Positions 33,901-45,900 of a stretch of 64,000 bases of DNA are shown in pieces. The DNA is from Asterias rubens. Its lineage: Eukaryota; Echinodermata; Asteroidea; Forcipulatida; Asteriidae. Position numbers and translations under genes: made by a program. Location: assembly GCF_902459465.1 (NCBI RefSeq), contig NC_047073.1, positions 4,030,001-4,094,000 of the forward strand. Direction: 5' to 3'. Positions within the stretch are counted from its first letter, which is position 1. Each line of letters opens with the position of its first letter. The notes below the pieces were generated by a model that made no database searches, was not told the DNA's origin, and worked only from the letters and a program-made list of their open reading frames with translations.

Positions 33901-36900
33901 TTTGTTTTGTGCTATATATGCCGAGTTGCGTTAAAACAAGCAGCCGGATGCAGGCACAAGTTAAAACCAAAGTTGACAAATTCGTGGAACCACAAATGCC
34001 AATGTAACAAGATTAGGCCGAACAAAGTATAAATGAATAGAGTGGGAAATGAACCTGCTACATCCCGCGTTAATGTGCCAGTGCTCAACCAACTGAGCTA
34101 TCTAGCCGTAATGTTGGCATTATCCCTATTTTGTCAATATATTTGGGTTTTTTTTTTTTTTTTTGGGGGGGGGGGGGGTTCCAGTCAGAAGCCAAGATCA
34201 AGTTGAACACATGAGTTTTTTTATTTTTTTTTTAATGCAAGTCGCCTGACACACAAGGCCTGAAGGCCACTTCAAGGTGTGGGCTACAATTATATTTTCC
34301 AGCGGCCGTTGCCACCTACTCCTAGGGCTGAAACAGGGTTACCCCTTTCACATTCCATACGAATGTAGGCTTGGGTATCATCAATTCGAAGCCTGGCCGG
34401 TAGAGCAGAAAGCACTACCTCCCCAATTTTATAAAGCATGTGTCACGACCGGGATCCGAACCCACACCCTGCTGATCAAACACCAGTGCTTGAATCCGGT
34501 GCTCTTAACCGCTCGGCCATGACACTGCCACTAATCAAACTTATTCGCTGATCTTGTTGTACAACAAAGTATGAAAGTCAGTCATTTGAATTACTTGTGA
34601 ACTGCTGATTCTTTTTTTATACCAAGCCTCTTCTTGCAAAAAGAAGTAAGCTCATGTGATCTATTAGTACAGCATAAAGACAAAGAAAGAAAAAACATGA
34701 TTATTTTGAATCATGCGCTGAAAGTATTTTCAACGTAAGTTGTGTTATCCAACAATTGTCATATTTTGAATACACATAAACGTGGATATTGCAAATGGGG
34801 TGCAATGAACAAATGTTTGAAACAAAACCTGTGGTTTAGAGGGGGTGCAATTTGGTTTTAGTTTTGCAACAGTTATGATTAATGTTGATATACAGAATAT
34901 ATTGATGGACTTTTTTTTTGCTCACTGTTCCATTTTGGCAGTCGCTAAATCCAAGTTTCTTTTATTCTGTACCTGATGAAACAAAGGACAGCAATAGAAA
35001 TTTTCAGAAATATTGTTTTTTCGTTTGCATACGAAAGAAGAAAAAGAAAAATAAATGAAGTAGAATTCGCTGTGTCTATGTGCCTTGCTTTGTTAGTATA
35101 CAAAACTGTGAAGGCACACAATGTAAGTGCAGGTGATTTTGACTTTGTAAAACCTAATACTAAGATGGGTTGTGATTGTGAGGTGATTTATGGTGGTACT
35201 TACTTGTCTAGATTCTCCATGCTAAGCCAGGCATTAATCTTGTCTTGTTTCACACCTTGAGTGCCTAGCCACCTGGGATAAGTAAACGTATAGGTCTCGA
35301 TAAACTTAATGTTTGCAATTCCACGGTGAAAAAAATAAAGCAAAATGTACAACTTTAGTTCAGACAAACGAAAAAACATAAATCAGCTGAATGAGTTGTG
35401 TTGGAAATTTCCAGAAACTCCTGGACTGACTAGAGTTGAGCCGGGTTTCATAAGAACATGAATGCGAAGGCAATTTTGTCTGACGCAAAATATTAATTTA
35501 CGATTTGTTTTTTAATTGTGACGGCAACAAATTTGCTTAAACTTTGCAATTGGTGTGAATTATGCACCAGGCTCAAGAATGATATTTCATGTTATACCAC
35601 AGATACTTAATGTTATACCACAGATAAATCATGTTATACCACAGATAGATCATGTTATACATGTACCACAGATAAATCATGTTATACCACAGATAAATCA
35701 TGTTATACCACAGATATATCATGTTATACCACAGATAAATCATGTTATACCATAGATAAATCATGTTATACCATAGATAAATCATGTTATACCACAGATA
35801 AATCATGTTATACCACAGATATATCATGTTATACCACAGATAAATCATGTTATACCATAGATAAATCATGTTATACCACAGATAAATCATGTTATACCAC
35901 AGACATATCATGTTATACCACAGATAAATCATGTTATACCACAGATGCTGTTATATCACTGACAATATCAAATATAAAGTAGGGTAGATGGCCAAAGCTT
36001 TCGATCCAAACTGGACCTTTTGTTATATCACTAAAATATGATGTTATATGATGTTATATCATTGATATATCATCTTATATCACTGATATATCATCTTATT
36101 CACTGATATATCATCTTATATCACTGGTATATCATCTTATATCACTGATATATCGACTTATATCACTGATATGACAGTTGAAGCCACTTATAACAACAAA
36201 CTTTAATGATACAATAATGTTAACTTTGGGCAGTGACTTTGGTAGACTACCATCCTAACCTTGTGCCTTGTAGATAACTGGAGTATGATACAAAGTGTTG
36301 CTGCATTTTCATCCGTCAGAAGATGAAAGAACGAGACGCTCACTGACCACGTTTTCATAACCACACAAGGCTAAGAATCCACATGCTTCACACACAGACA
36401 GCACAATTACCGTACACACCATCAAACTCCCCCGAGTGGTTCACTCGAGTGACCGGCACACTGGTTTTAAGGATTGCCGTGTCGTGACAAACGCATGACA
36501 CAATATGACAGTATTGGCAGTGAATCACGACGAGCTCCCACAGATGTCATGACTCATTAACAAACACCAAGGTCTTTGTTACTGATTGGAATTAGTACGA
36601 GAGGGAGGGATGTTGGCGATCTGCCTAGGTCCTTTGTACATGTACCTCTTCGAGATATCGTGGACAATATCAGAAAGTCCTTGAAGTAGATTGGTTTAAA
36701 AATAACCCTTATAACAATATAAGGTGTAGAGCAGAGAGCCAAAAGCAACCCTTGGACAACATCAGCATTTACCAGATTGGTTTGAACAGAAATTACATTT
36801 GTAACAAAAGTTTAAAACTTGCCTCCAACGTTTGTCGTCGACATAAAACACAATAAGCAGTGGCGTAACTGCACCATTTGAAAATGAATTTCTTAAGCAT

Positions 36901-39900
36901 ACCACGGATGGAAAATTTTCTATGTACTTCAGAAGGAAAAAAATGATCAGCAGTGTCATTGCACCATTAAAAAAAGGAATTTTGTTTAGCTTACCACAGA
37001 TGCAAACTTTTGTGATGACTTCAGTCATTTAGCATTCTAGCAAATCAATTCATCCAGGAATTTGTTGTACTTCTCAATATTTGAGACAGTGCCATAGATA
37101 TTGATTTCAATTTTACCAAGCCACTCTATCGAATAAGTGTTGGCTCTAAAATATTTCTACTCTGCAGCACCATGAATCTAACAACAAGTAGCAAACTTAA
37201 AGACAGTGGACACTATTGGTAATTGTCAAAGACTAGTCTTCACAGTTGGTGTATCTCAACATATGCACAAAATAACAAACCTGTGAAAATTTGAGCTCAA
37301 TCGGTCATCGAAGTTGCGAGATAATAATTAAAGAAAAAAACACCCTTGTCAAACGAAGTTGTGTGCCTTCTAATGCTTGATTTCGAGACCTCAAATTCTA
37401 AACTTGAGGTCTCGAAATCAAACTCGTGGAAAATTATTTCTTTCTCGAAAACTACGTCACTTCAGAGGGAGCTGTTTCTCACAATGTTTTATACCATCAA
37501 CCTCTCCCCATTACTCGTAATCAAGAAAGGTTTTATGATGATAATTATTTTGAGTAATTACCAATAGTGTCCACTGCCTTTAAGTTGGTTTGTACTCTTT
37601 GTATTTAAACACTGTCTGATCCCCTGACCCCTCCATATTTTTTACTAAGGGGGCGTTCGATTAGATTCCCTTGGTCGACCGAGCGGTGCTCACTCGGGTG
37701 AGCCCCTGACAAGAGCTAATCGAACGATCACACTCGCCCTCTCGTGGTAACGTCATGCACCTCGGGTCACCCCCAAGTGACCCCTTTCCACAAGCAGGGC
37801 ACTGGGGGCTGACCCGGGTGAGCCCCGTCAAAGCTATTTGAACGTACCGGGGCAGACCGGGGTCGACCCAGGGAAGCTGAACGAACGCACACTAAAAAGG
37901 AAAGCTCCAAGGTCAAATTCAGTTTCATTGATACACTCATTTCTAATAGCTAGAGTCCTCATAAAAAATTGGGAACAAAATACAAGTCTCCTAGCCTCAC
38001 ATAAAAAATGGTGTAAAATACCACTGTGTTTATACCCTTCAAGTGAATTGGTTGTCAAAATCTTTTAAAAATTCAATGACGTCACATTTCAAATATATAG
38101 TGTGTACAATTTTGTACCGGGAACTTTCAACTCATTCCTGAGGTCTGATGACATTCAATCAAAACAGCATTGAATTTGACAATATGACTTGCACGGAAAC
38201 CCCTGTTTGGAATCTACAGACCCATTATTTTTTAATGGTCGATGACATCGTGTTTCAAATTTCGCTCAGAGAGGGCATCAAATAAAATTTGACATCAAGT
38301 TAACATGAGGCTGGAGTAATTTTCCCCACTTTTTCCACAGGAACTCATTCTATTGGAAATTGAGTGCATCACACTACTCAAGTTGAAATTGTTCAGTCCT
38401 GCTTTTAGGTCATTGTGGATTTCCACACCATGGATAGCTCACTGGTTCTGAGAATAACTGCAGGGTGATTTTTCTTCCCCTGTTAAAACTTGAATTCCTT
38501 GAAACAATGACTCATTGTGAGAAACCGCACTTTAGTAAAGGCCAAGTCATCGTTTGTGCTTGGATTGGGTGACCAGGTTGCTATGGTGGCCCAATCCAGC
38601 TTATAGCCCCCTCAGCATATGACATCACATTTCACAATCTCAAAAAGCACCCTACAAAGTCCAAAAAAGCGCCATAACTGAGGCCAAAGGAGGGAAATCA
38701 TTGGACAAATTCAGCCGGGCCCAATTTCATAGAGCTGCTAAGCACGAAAATTTCTTCCTGGATGAAAACAGGATTACCAACCAAATTTCCAATTTTCCAA
38801 ATTTATTCTGTTGATTGCTTAAATCCTGAAAATCATGTGGAAATTTGGTTGGTAATCCTGTTTTTATCATCGGCAAAAATTTCATGCTAAGCAAATGTTT
38901 GTGCTTCATGAAACTTGGCCCTGTTCTCTGGCCTGGGTTCCCTTTTTATTCTAGACCCAGGACCTCTCAGATGCAACAATTCAGGAGGTTTACAGAATCA
39001 ATGCATCGCCAGAAAGGCATCCCCCAAAAAACGGGTTTGGAAACAATGTGGATTATTTCTGTCTCCCTTAGGTGCCTGCTAATCTTCATTCAAGAAAAAA
39101 TCTGAAGGCTCAAGGATGTTTTGAGAAAATCCTAGAATTGGGATTAATTCGAGGAAGGTCATGGGGATTTGGGGGGGGGGGCAGGGGACAGGTATGGGGG
39201 CAGATACTGTTCACATTACATCCTCAAACATATCAAAGGACCATCATATTTTCTTAGTTTCTTAGAGACAATCTAAGCTAGCGTGTCGTTGCCAAGCGGA
39301 TAAGAGTACCGAACTCAAGCTCTGGTGTTTCTGTTCAGTAGAGTGTGGGTTCGAGTCCCGGTCGTGACACTTGTGTCCCTGGGCAAGACACCTAACTTTA
39401 ATTGCATCTCTCCAACCACGGGTAAATGGGTACCTGTGAGGGTAGACACAATGGTAGAGATGGTTCTTGTGGTTGATTTAGCATAGCAGCGCGTATTTGT
39501 TGCACAGGCTGTATACTTCCCAGGGAGCTGAGATGGTGTAAGAAATTAATTAAACGGCCAAGTGACCAGGGGACAAAAATGTTTGAAGCGCTTTGAGAAG
39601 TCCTTCAGGTGTCAAAAGCGCTACATGTATGTAACAATTTGTTATTAGTGCTATTAAGCTTAGAAATCACATACACTCTACAACACAAAGAACACATCAT
39701 CATTGAGCTCACATTCCCCATCCACTCTCACTCTCTAATAAACAAATCCACGGCAACTAATCCATGACAACCAACCAAACAAATGCATCAAAGACGAATA
39801 CCAAGACTACAAAACTTACATGACATACTGATCCCTCAACTTGCGCAAGTCCAGAATCTGCGGTTTGATGCTGTTCATGGTGCGATCCCTCTCCCGATTG

Positions 39901-42900
39901 GCATCCACCTCCATTTTCAGCTCCTCCTCCAGGGCTTTCCGACTCGCTACGATCTCCCCCAGGCGTTGCTGCAACAGGGCAAAGTTCTCCATCAGCTGTT
40001 CTCTTTCCTGAGGGAGGCAGTCTTTATGATAGCGTTCGTGGAGCTCCTGCTGTTCCGTGAAGACCGTGACGGTTTCGTTGAAGGCCTCTAGGGCTTGACG
40101 CTTCAGCTGGATGGTCTGTTGGGAAAGAGTGCCAGACGTAAGCGACTATTGATTGCTTAGCCGAGTTGTGACTACTGTTATTCAACTACTCAGTTAATCG
40201 TGCCGCTACGATTACTACAAAAATTGTCGCCACTTCCTGTTTGGTGAACCAATTTAAGTCGCTCACGACTATTCACGACAATATAGCTAACTTATGAAAC
40301 ACAATCAGACAACAGTGACACAATCCTTCAATCCTTTAAGCATGAGTTTTACTATGCTGCGCCTGTGGCAAACAATATGCTGCAATGCATCTTGGGAATT
40401 AATAATTAGTTGCGACTAGTGTCAAAGTTAACAATAAAGTTTAATAATGACTAGCAAGTCCCCTCGATCCTCTGAGTGAAAGTAGTAATCCCGGCCGATT
40501 TTGTACTTTTCGCCCAGACAATGCCAGTAGTTAAAGCCATTATACACTTTTGGTACAGAAAAAAAAAAAAAAAAGTTCACAGATTTACAAATAACTTACA
40601 GGGTTTACAGAAGGTAATGGTAAAAGACTTCTCTTGAAATATTATTCCATGAAGTGCTTTACTTTTTGAGAAAATATTAAAACAGTATCAGTTCTCGATA
40701 GCGAGAATTACGAATTTATTTTGAACACATATCATGACACGAGGAAACGTGCGGAAACAAGGGTGGGTTTTCCCGTTATTTTCTCTCGACTCCGATGACC
40801 GATTGAGCGTAAATTTTCACAGGTTTGTGATTTTATATAGAAGTTGTGATACACAAAGTGTGGGCCTTGGACAATACTGTTTACCAAAAGTGTTCAATGG
40901 CTTTAAAAAGCAGGACAGTTCTTTTTAGAACTGAGAAGTCTCCCGAAATAGGAAAATCTACTCCACGGTATTAGCGAAGTGTCCCAAGTTCAGTACAAAA
41001 TCTGTTCCGAGGTAGTTATATATAAAAGCAAGACAGGTTCTTAAAAGAACATAAGTAGCTATTTACATGATGAGTCACCACAAACCAAACATACATTGAT
41101 AACTCACCATGCAATGCCTCAAATCCCATTTGACTCCTTACCTGTAATGATTTACTATATTCTTCATACAGCTCATCGTATTGCCGAGTCTTTTCTAGAT
41201 ACTCTCTATTCTTGTCCTTCAGTTTGTTGATGACCATGTCAATATTTCCATCTGGCATGTCTGGTATTGTCTACAAGAATAAACAGACAATTGTATTCAA
41301 AAATGTAAACTTGGCATTAAGCACGAAACCTTACTTGGTAACGAGTAATGGGGAGAGGTTGGTAGTATAAAACATTGTGAGAAACGGCTCCCTCTGAAGT
41401 GGAGTAGTTTTCGAGAAGAAGTAATTTTCCACGAATTTGATTTCGCGACCTCAAGTTTAGAACTTGAGGTCCAATGAATATTATGTGTGTTTTACCCGTA
41501 CATCAGTGCTTGTATACTCGGTACTTTCTTACCTCTCTTAGTCAAAGCTAGCTCATACTTTTGATGACCAAGAATACGCGCTACTTTTCCAATTGTGATG
41601 CAAGAAAATTCGCTTTGCACAAAGCATTCGCAGGAAGTATGAACAGAGCTTTATACTTCCACCATGCAAAGTTTCTCACCCTACTTCTAAATAATAATAA
41701 CTTTATAAAGAGTATAAAAACTCACTGCATCTTTCTTGGACACCGGTAGCGTCAGCTTGATATCCAGCTTAGCGTTGTACTGTGAGAGGGGAACGAGGCC
41801 GTAGTGTTGAATCAACTCTACCACGGACACAAACCTGAGTGGTTCCGAGAAGCCATAGCGTCCGTTGGAGTGGCAGATCTTGATTAGTTTATTACTGCCA
41901 CCCTTCCTGTAAACAACAGCAAAATGACTCCACGTTAGTCCCTTTAAATTGTTGATAAAGACAAACCGTGCTGGTTGGCACGGCCGGCCGATGTTAGTAA
42001 AACAATCAATCATGTAAACAGATGTCGTCACCAAATTCAACAATTCTGCAAACTTTCTTTCCATAATTGGCAGCTTTGTTTCCCAAAAAAATTCAACACT
42101 ATTTCTGAAAATTTGTGTAACCTTATCCCAAACTGTGGCTATCTGGTTTTGCTTTGCATTTATGGCTTCCCTTTGGTAAAACTTTGGCGTTGCAAAAGAA
42201 TGGTCTACAACAACCTTGATACCTACACATAGTCTGCTCAGAACTATAAGGTTTTAAGTGCAAATTGGTACGGGTTTCAATTTTTGGAGCTCCAAAATTG
42301 AGTGTTCTTCAAAGCATTTGTTAGTAAAGCATCGTACTCAAGGACACAAGTGTTATGACTGGGATTCGAACCCAATCCCTGATGACTTAGCCAGTAGAGT
42401 TTGATGCTCTTAACCGCCCGGCAATGACACCTTCCTAATTTCAAACCAAGATAATTTGTTGTGCAATCTTACCTGAGGGTCAGCGTGTAGTCACCCGTCA
42501 GAGGGTTACTGGCAGCGTCTCGTACTAAGAACGTCCCGTCAGGCATGTCTTTCATCTTTTCATTCACGTCCTCTCTGTACAAACCAGGGAAGAACACACA
42601 CCCAAAGTTATCTCTTGGTTGTCAAAATATTCATAATAATCTAGAAAATTCTGAAAGTCTCCATTCCATAGAAAAACTTAGGGCTTGACAAAGAAAATTG
42701 AATTGAGCGAGATTCGAACCCAAGACAATTCTTAAAGGCAGTGGACACTATTGGTAATTACTCAAAAAAATTATTAGCATAAAACCTTACTTGGTGACAA
42801 CTAATGGGGAGAGGTAGCACAAAGCAAAGGACAGTTTAGCAGGATACCAGTCAGAAACTTTGCCTGTGACATGAAATTGAGCTTTGCTCTAGAATTGCAA

Positions 42901-45900
42901 ATGCCATGGGTTCGAAATCCCACCTGGGCCATTACCTTGAGATGTCTCCCCAGTACCATTCCGCTTCTTCAATGGTCCGTGGTTCAGATGAGAGCGAAGG
43001 TTGAGAAGGTCTCGGGGGTACAGGTGGGACATCTACAACAACATGACAACAAATTAAAAGTAACATGAATCGCCCTAACTGCAGAAAAAAGCTACAACAT
43101 GCCTAGAATGAGTAAAGGGAAAGTTTACATTTGATATTATAAAAGAAATAACACCCCTTACAAATATTCTACCTTTTCATTGGTTTAGATCATGTCACAT
43201 GATATGTCTTAGTTTTACTAGAAACGGCAGCCGTGTGACAGTGCATCGTTACACGGCATGCAGTACCCAGATGTCTTTTTACCCATCTCGAACCCAATCA
43301 GTTGTGCATCTGAAACGCGCGTACGAACGTCACGTGTACGAGGATGATAAATAGTCTGTTGGGATGTTATAAAAGAAATATTTACTGCTTTTACTCGTGC
43401 TTTTACTCAGGAAAATAGAAAGCTCCACGGATCACCTCGGGAGTCGGAGGTTTCACCACAGCACTTGAAGCAGTCAATAGTTGTATACTACATGTAACTC
43501 TTAAAATTAATGCCAATAAAAGGTTAGAAGCCTACAGCAGCTTTCGATAGTATAAATCACTTTGAGAAACATTTCACTTGTAAGTAATGCAGTGGCAGTG
43601 TCATGGCCGAGCGGTTAAGAGCACCGGATTCCGGCTTGGTGTTTGATCAGCAGGGTTTGGGTTTGAATCCCGGTTGTGACACTTGCTACATACAATTGGG
43701 GAGGTAGTGCTTTCTGCTCTACAAGCCAGGCTCCGGACTGATGATACCCAAGCCTATATTCATATGGACTGTGAAAGGGGGTAACCCTGTTTCAGCCCTA
43801 GGAGTAGGTGGCAACGGCCTCTGGATAAAATAATTGTAGCCCACACCTTGAAGTGACTTTCAGGCCTTGTGTGTCAGGCGACTTGCATAAAAAATGCGGT
43901 TATCTAAAAATGTATCAGATTTTACCCCAAAACATTTGCATCTGAGAAACGTTACCTCTCAATAGTGTTTCCCAGATTTTTCTTCCGGCGATATCTCAAA
44001 AACATGACCACATTTTGAAATGAAATTTTCACATTTTGGTTACCTATTCACATACCTTTAAAGACAATCGAACAGTTCCAAAAACAACTCAGAGTAATAC
44101 AAAATTAAAGGCACATTTTTCAATTTGAGTGAAATGCCAATAAAGAACAAATCTTCATTAAAAGCAGTGGACACTATTGGTAATTACTCAAAATAATTAT
44201 TAGCATAAAACCTTATTTGGTAGCAAGTAATAGGGAGAGGTTGATAGTATAAAACATTGCGAAAATCGGCTCCCTCTAAAGTGATGTAGTTTTCGAAGAA
44301 AGAAGTAATTTTCCACGAATTGATTTCGAGACCTCAGGTTTCGAATTTGAGGACTCGAAATCAACCATCTATCATGTCTATAATACAAGCACACAACTTC
44401 GTATGACAAGGGTGTTTTTTTCTTTCATTATTATCTCGCAACTTCGACAACCAATTTAGCTCAAATTTTCACAGGTTTATCATTTTATGCACATTTTGAG
44501 ATAAACCAAGTGAGAAGACTAGTCTTTGACAATTACCAATAGTGTCCAGGGGTGGATTTCACAAAGAGTTAGGACTAGTCTTATCTCGAGTTAGGACCAG
44601 TTACTCGTCCTAACTTAGGACTATCCATGCGATTTGTATATCTCCTAGGACTAGTCCTAACTCTTTGTGAAGTCGACCCCAGGGTCTTTAATAAGTCCTA
44701 TACTTAGTACAGCTGTTTATCTTTACCTGACTGATTAATGATGGGCGGTCGCTGCTGAACACCCCAGTACTCATTCTGCTCTATCAATGTCACTAGAAGT
44801 CGCTTATGAGCTTCCATATTGTGGATCACATGCCTGAGGAGAAGGTCATTAATATTCATGACTTGCTCACCTTTTGAAATGAAACTTTGACAGGTTACTT
44901 TTATTACATTTTAATTAATCTGTTTATATTCAAACAGGATTAAAACAATGGAATATTTCCAAAAACCAAAGGTATACTTATGTCAAAGTATGAGATAGGC
45001 TGTTGAGAAAAAGAAAAAAAAACTCTGAGGGCAAAGCAGAAAAACATGGGAGCATGAAGCCCAATAATAATGGGGTGTTACTTTATGGTTTTATCTTAAA
45101 GGCAGTGGACACTATTGGTAATTACTCAAAATAATTATTAGCATAAAATCTTTCTTGGTGACGAATAATGGGGAGAGGTTGATGGTATAAAACATTGTGA
45201 GAAACGGCTCCCTCTGAAATGCCATAGTTTTTGAGAAAGAAGTAATTTTCCACGAATTTGATTTCGAGACCTCAGATTTAGAACTTGAGGTCTCGAAATC
45301 AACCATCTAAACGCACACAACTTCGTGTGACAAGGGTGTTTTTTCCTTTCATTACTATCTCGCAACTTTGACAACCGATTGAGCTCAAATTCTCACAGGT
45401 TTGTTATTTTATGCATATGTTGAGATACACCAACTGTGAAGGCTAGTCTTTGACAATTACCAATAGTGTCCACTGCCTTTAATTGTTTTTATGATATTGA
45501 TCTTAAAAAAAAACAGAACTTTTTTTCGCTGCTTTAATAACAGATACATTAAAAAGCTTACATGATTTTATCATGTGGAGGTTGTAGTAACGAGTGACAG
45601 AACACTGAGGCTAGATGCTTGGGGAAGATGTTATTGGCCGTGTTGAGCTGACAGATCCGACATAGATGAGCCATGATGTACGACAGTGTACACCGGTGGT
45701 GATACTGCATCTTAGATACACACTCTAACAGCTTGGTCAATCTTTTGGGCTCGTCGTAGATAGCTGTGGATTGACATAACAAAGTGTGAAGTTATAATAA
45801 TAATAATTATCTTCAAGTACGCGCTAATCCTCCAATCAGATTCTCAGATGGGAGTGGTGATAAAAACCTACATTGCACGGCTAATATCACTACCATGCGT

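Larger units (their letters stand above)
35204..41270 (-). other. p85-type gene: iSH2 coiled coil (exons 41142-41270, 39820-40115, 35204-35272)
   Basis: About 165 residues of heptad-rich sequence, including [18 protein letters not shown] and a long Glu/Gln/Lys-rich helix, end in [19 protein letters not shown] and then [16 protein letters not shown]. The Asp and Asn equivalent to p85alpha D560 and N564, known contacts to the p110 C2 domain, are both kept ([10 protein letters not shown]). This argues that the product still binds a p110 catalytic subunit. An intron of 4.5 kb with the 21-bp arrays splits the segment. Confidence 0.95.
41726..43032 (-). other. p85-type gene: proline-rich linker and N-terminal SH2 (exons 42936-43032, 42473-42574, 41726-41906)
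   Basis: The linker contains [12 protein letters not shown], a class II SH3 ligand (P-x-x-P-x-R), in the place of the second proline-rich segment of p85alpha. The nSH2 begins [10 protein letters not shown] (residue 494) and carries DGTFLVRD with the phosphotyrosine-binding Arg at 522. It continues [12 protein letters not shown] and [19 protein letters not shown]. All diagnostic SH2 features are intact. Confidence 0.97.

Noticed and set aside
35573-35932. 119-codon open frame of IYLWYNM repeats on the minus strand
   Set aside because: It is entirely a 21-bp tandem array; the period is a multiple of three, so an open frame is expected. No gene context.
39783-40091. 102-codon open frame on the plus strand
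   Set aside because: Antisense of the iSH2 exon 39820-40115, which matches p85 in the other direction.
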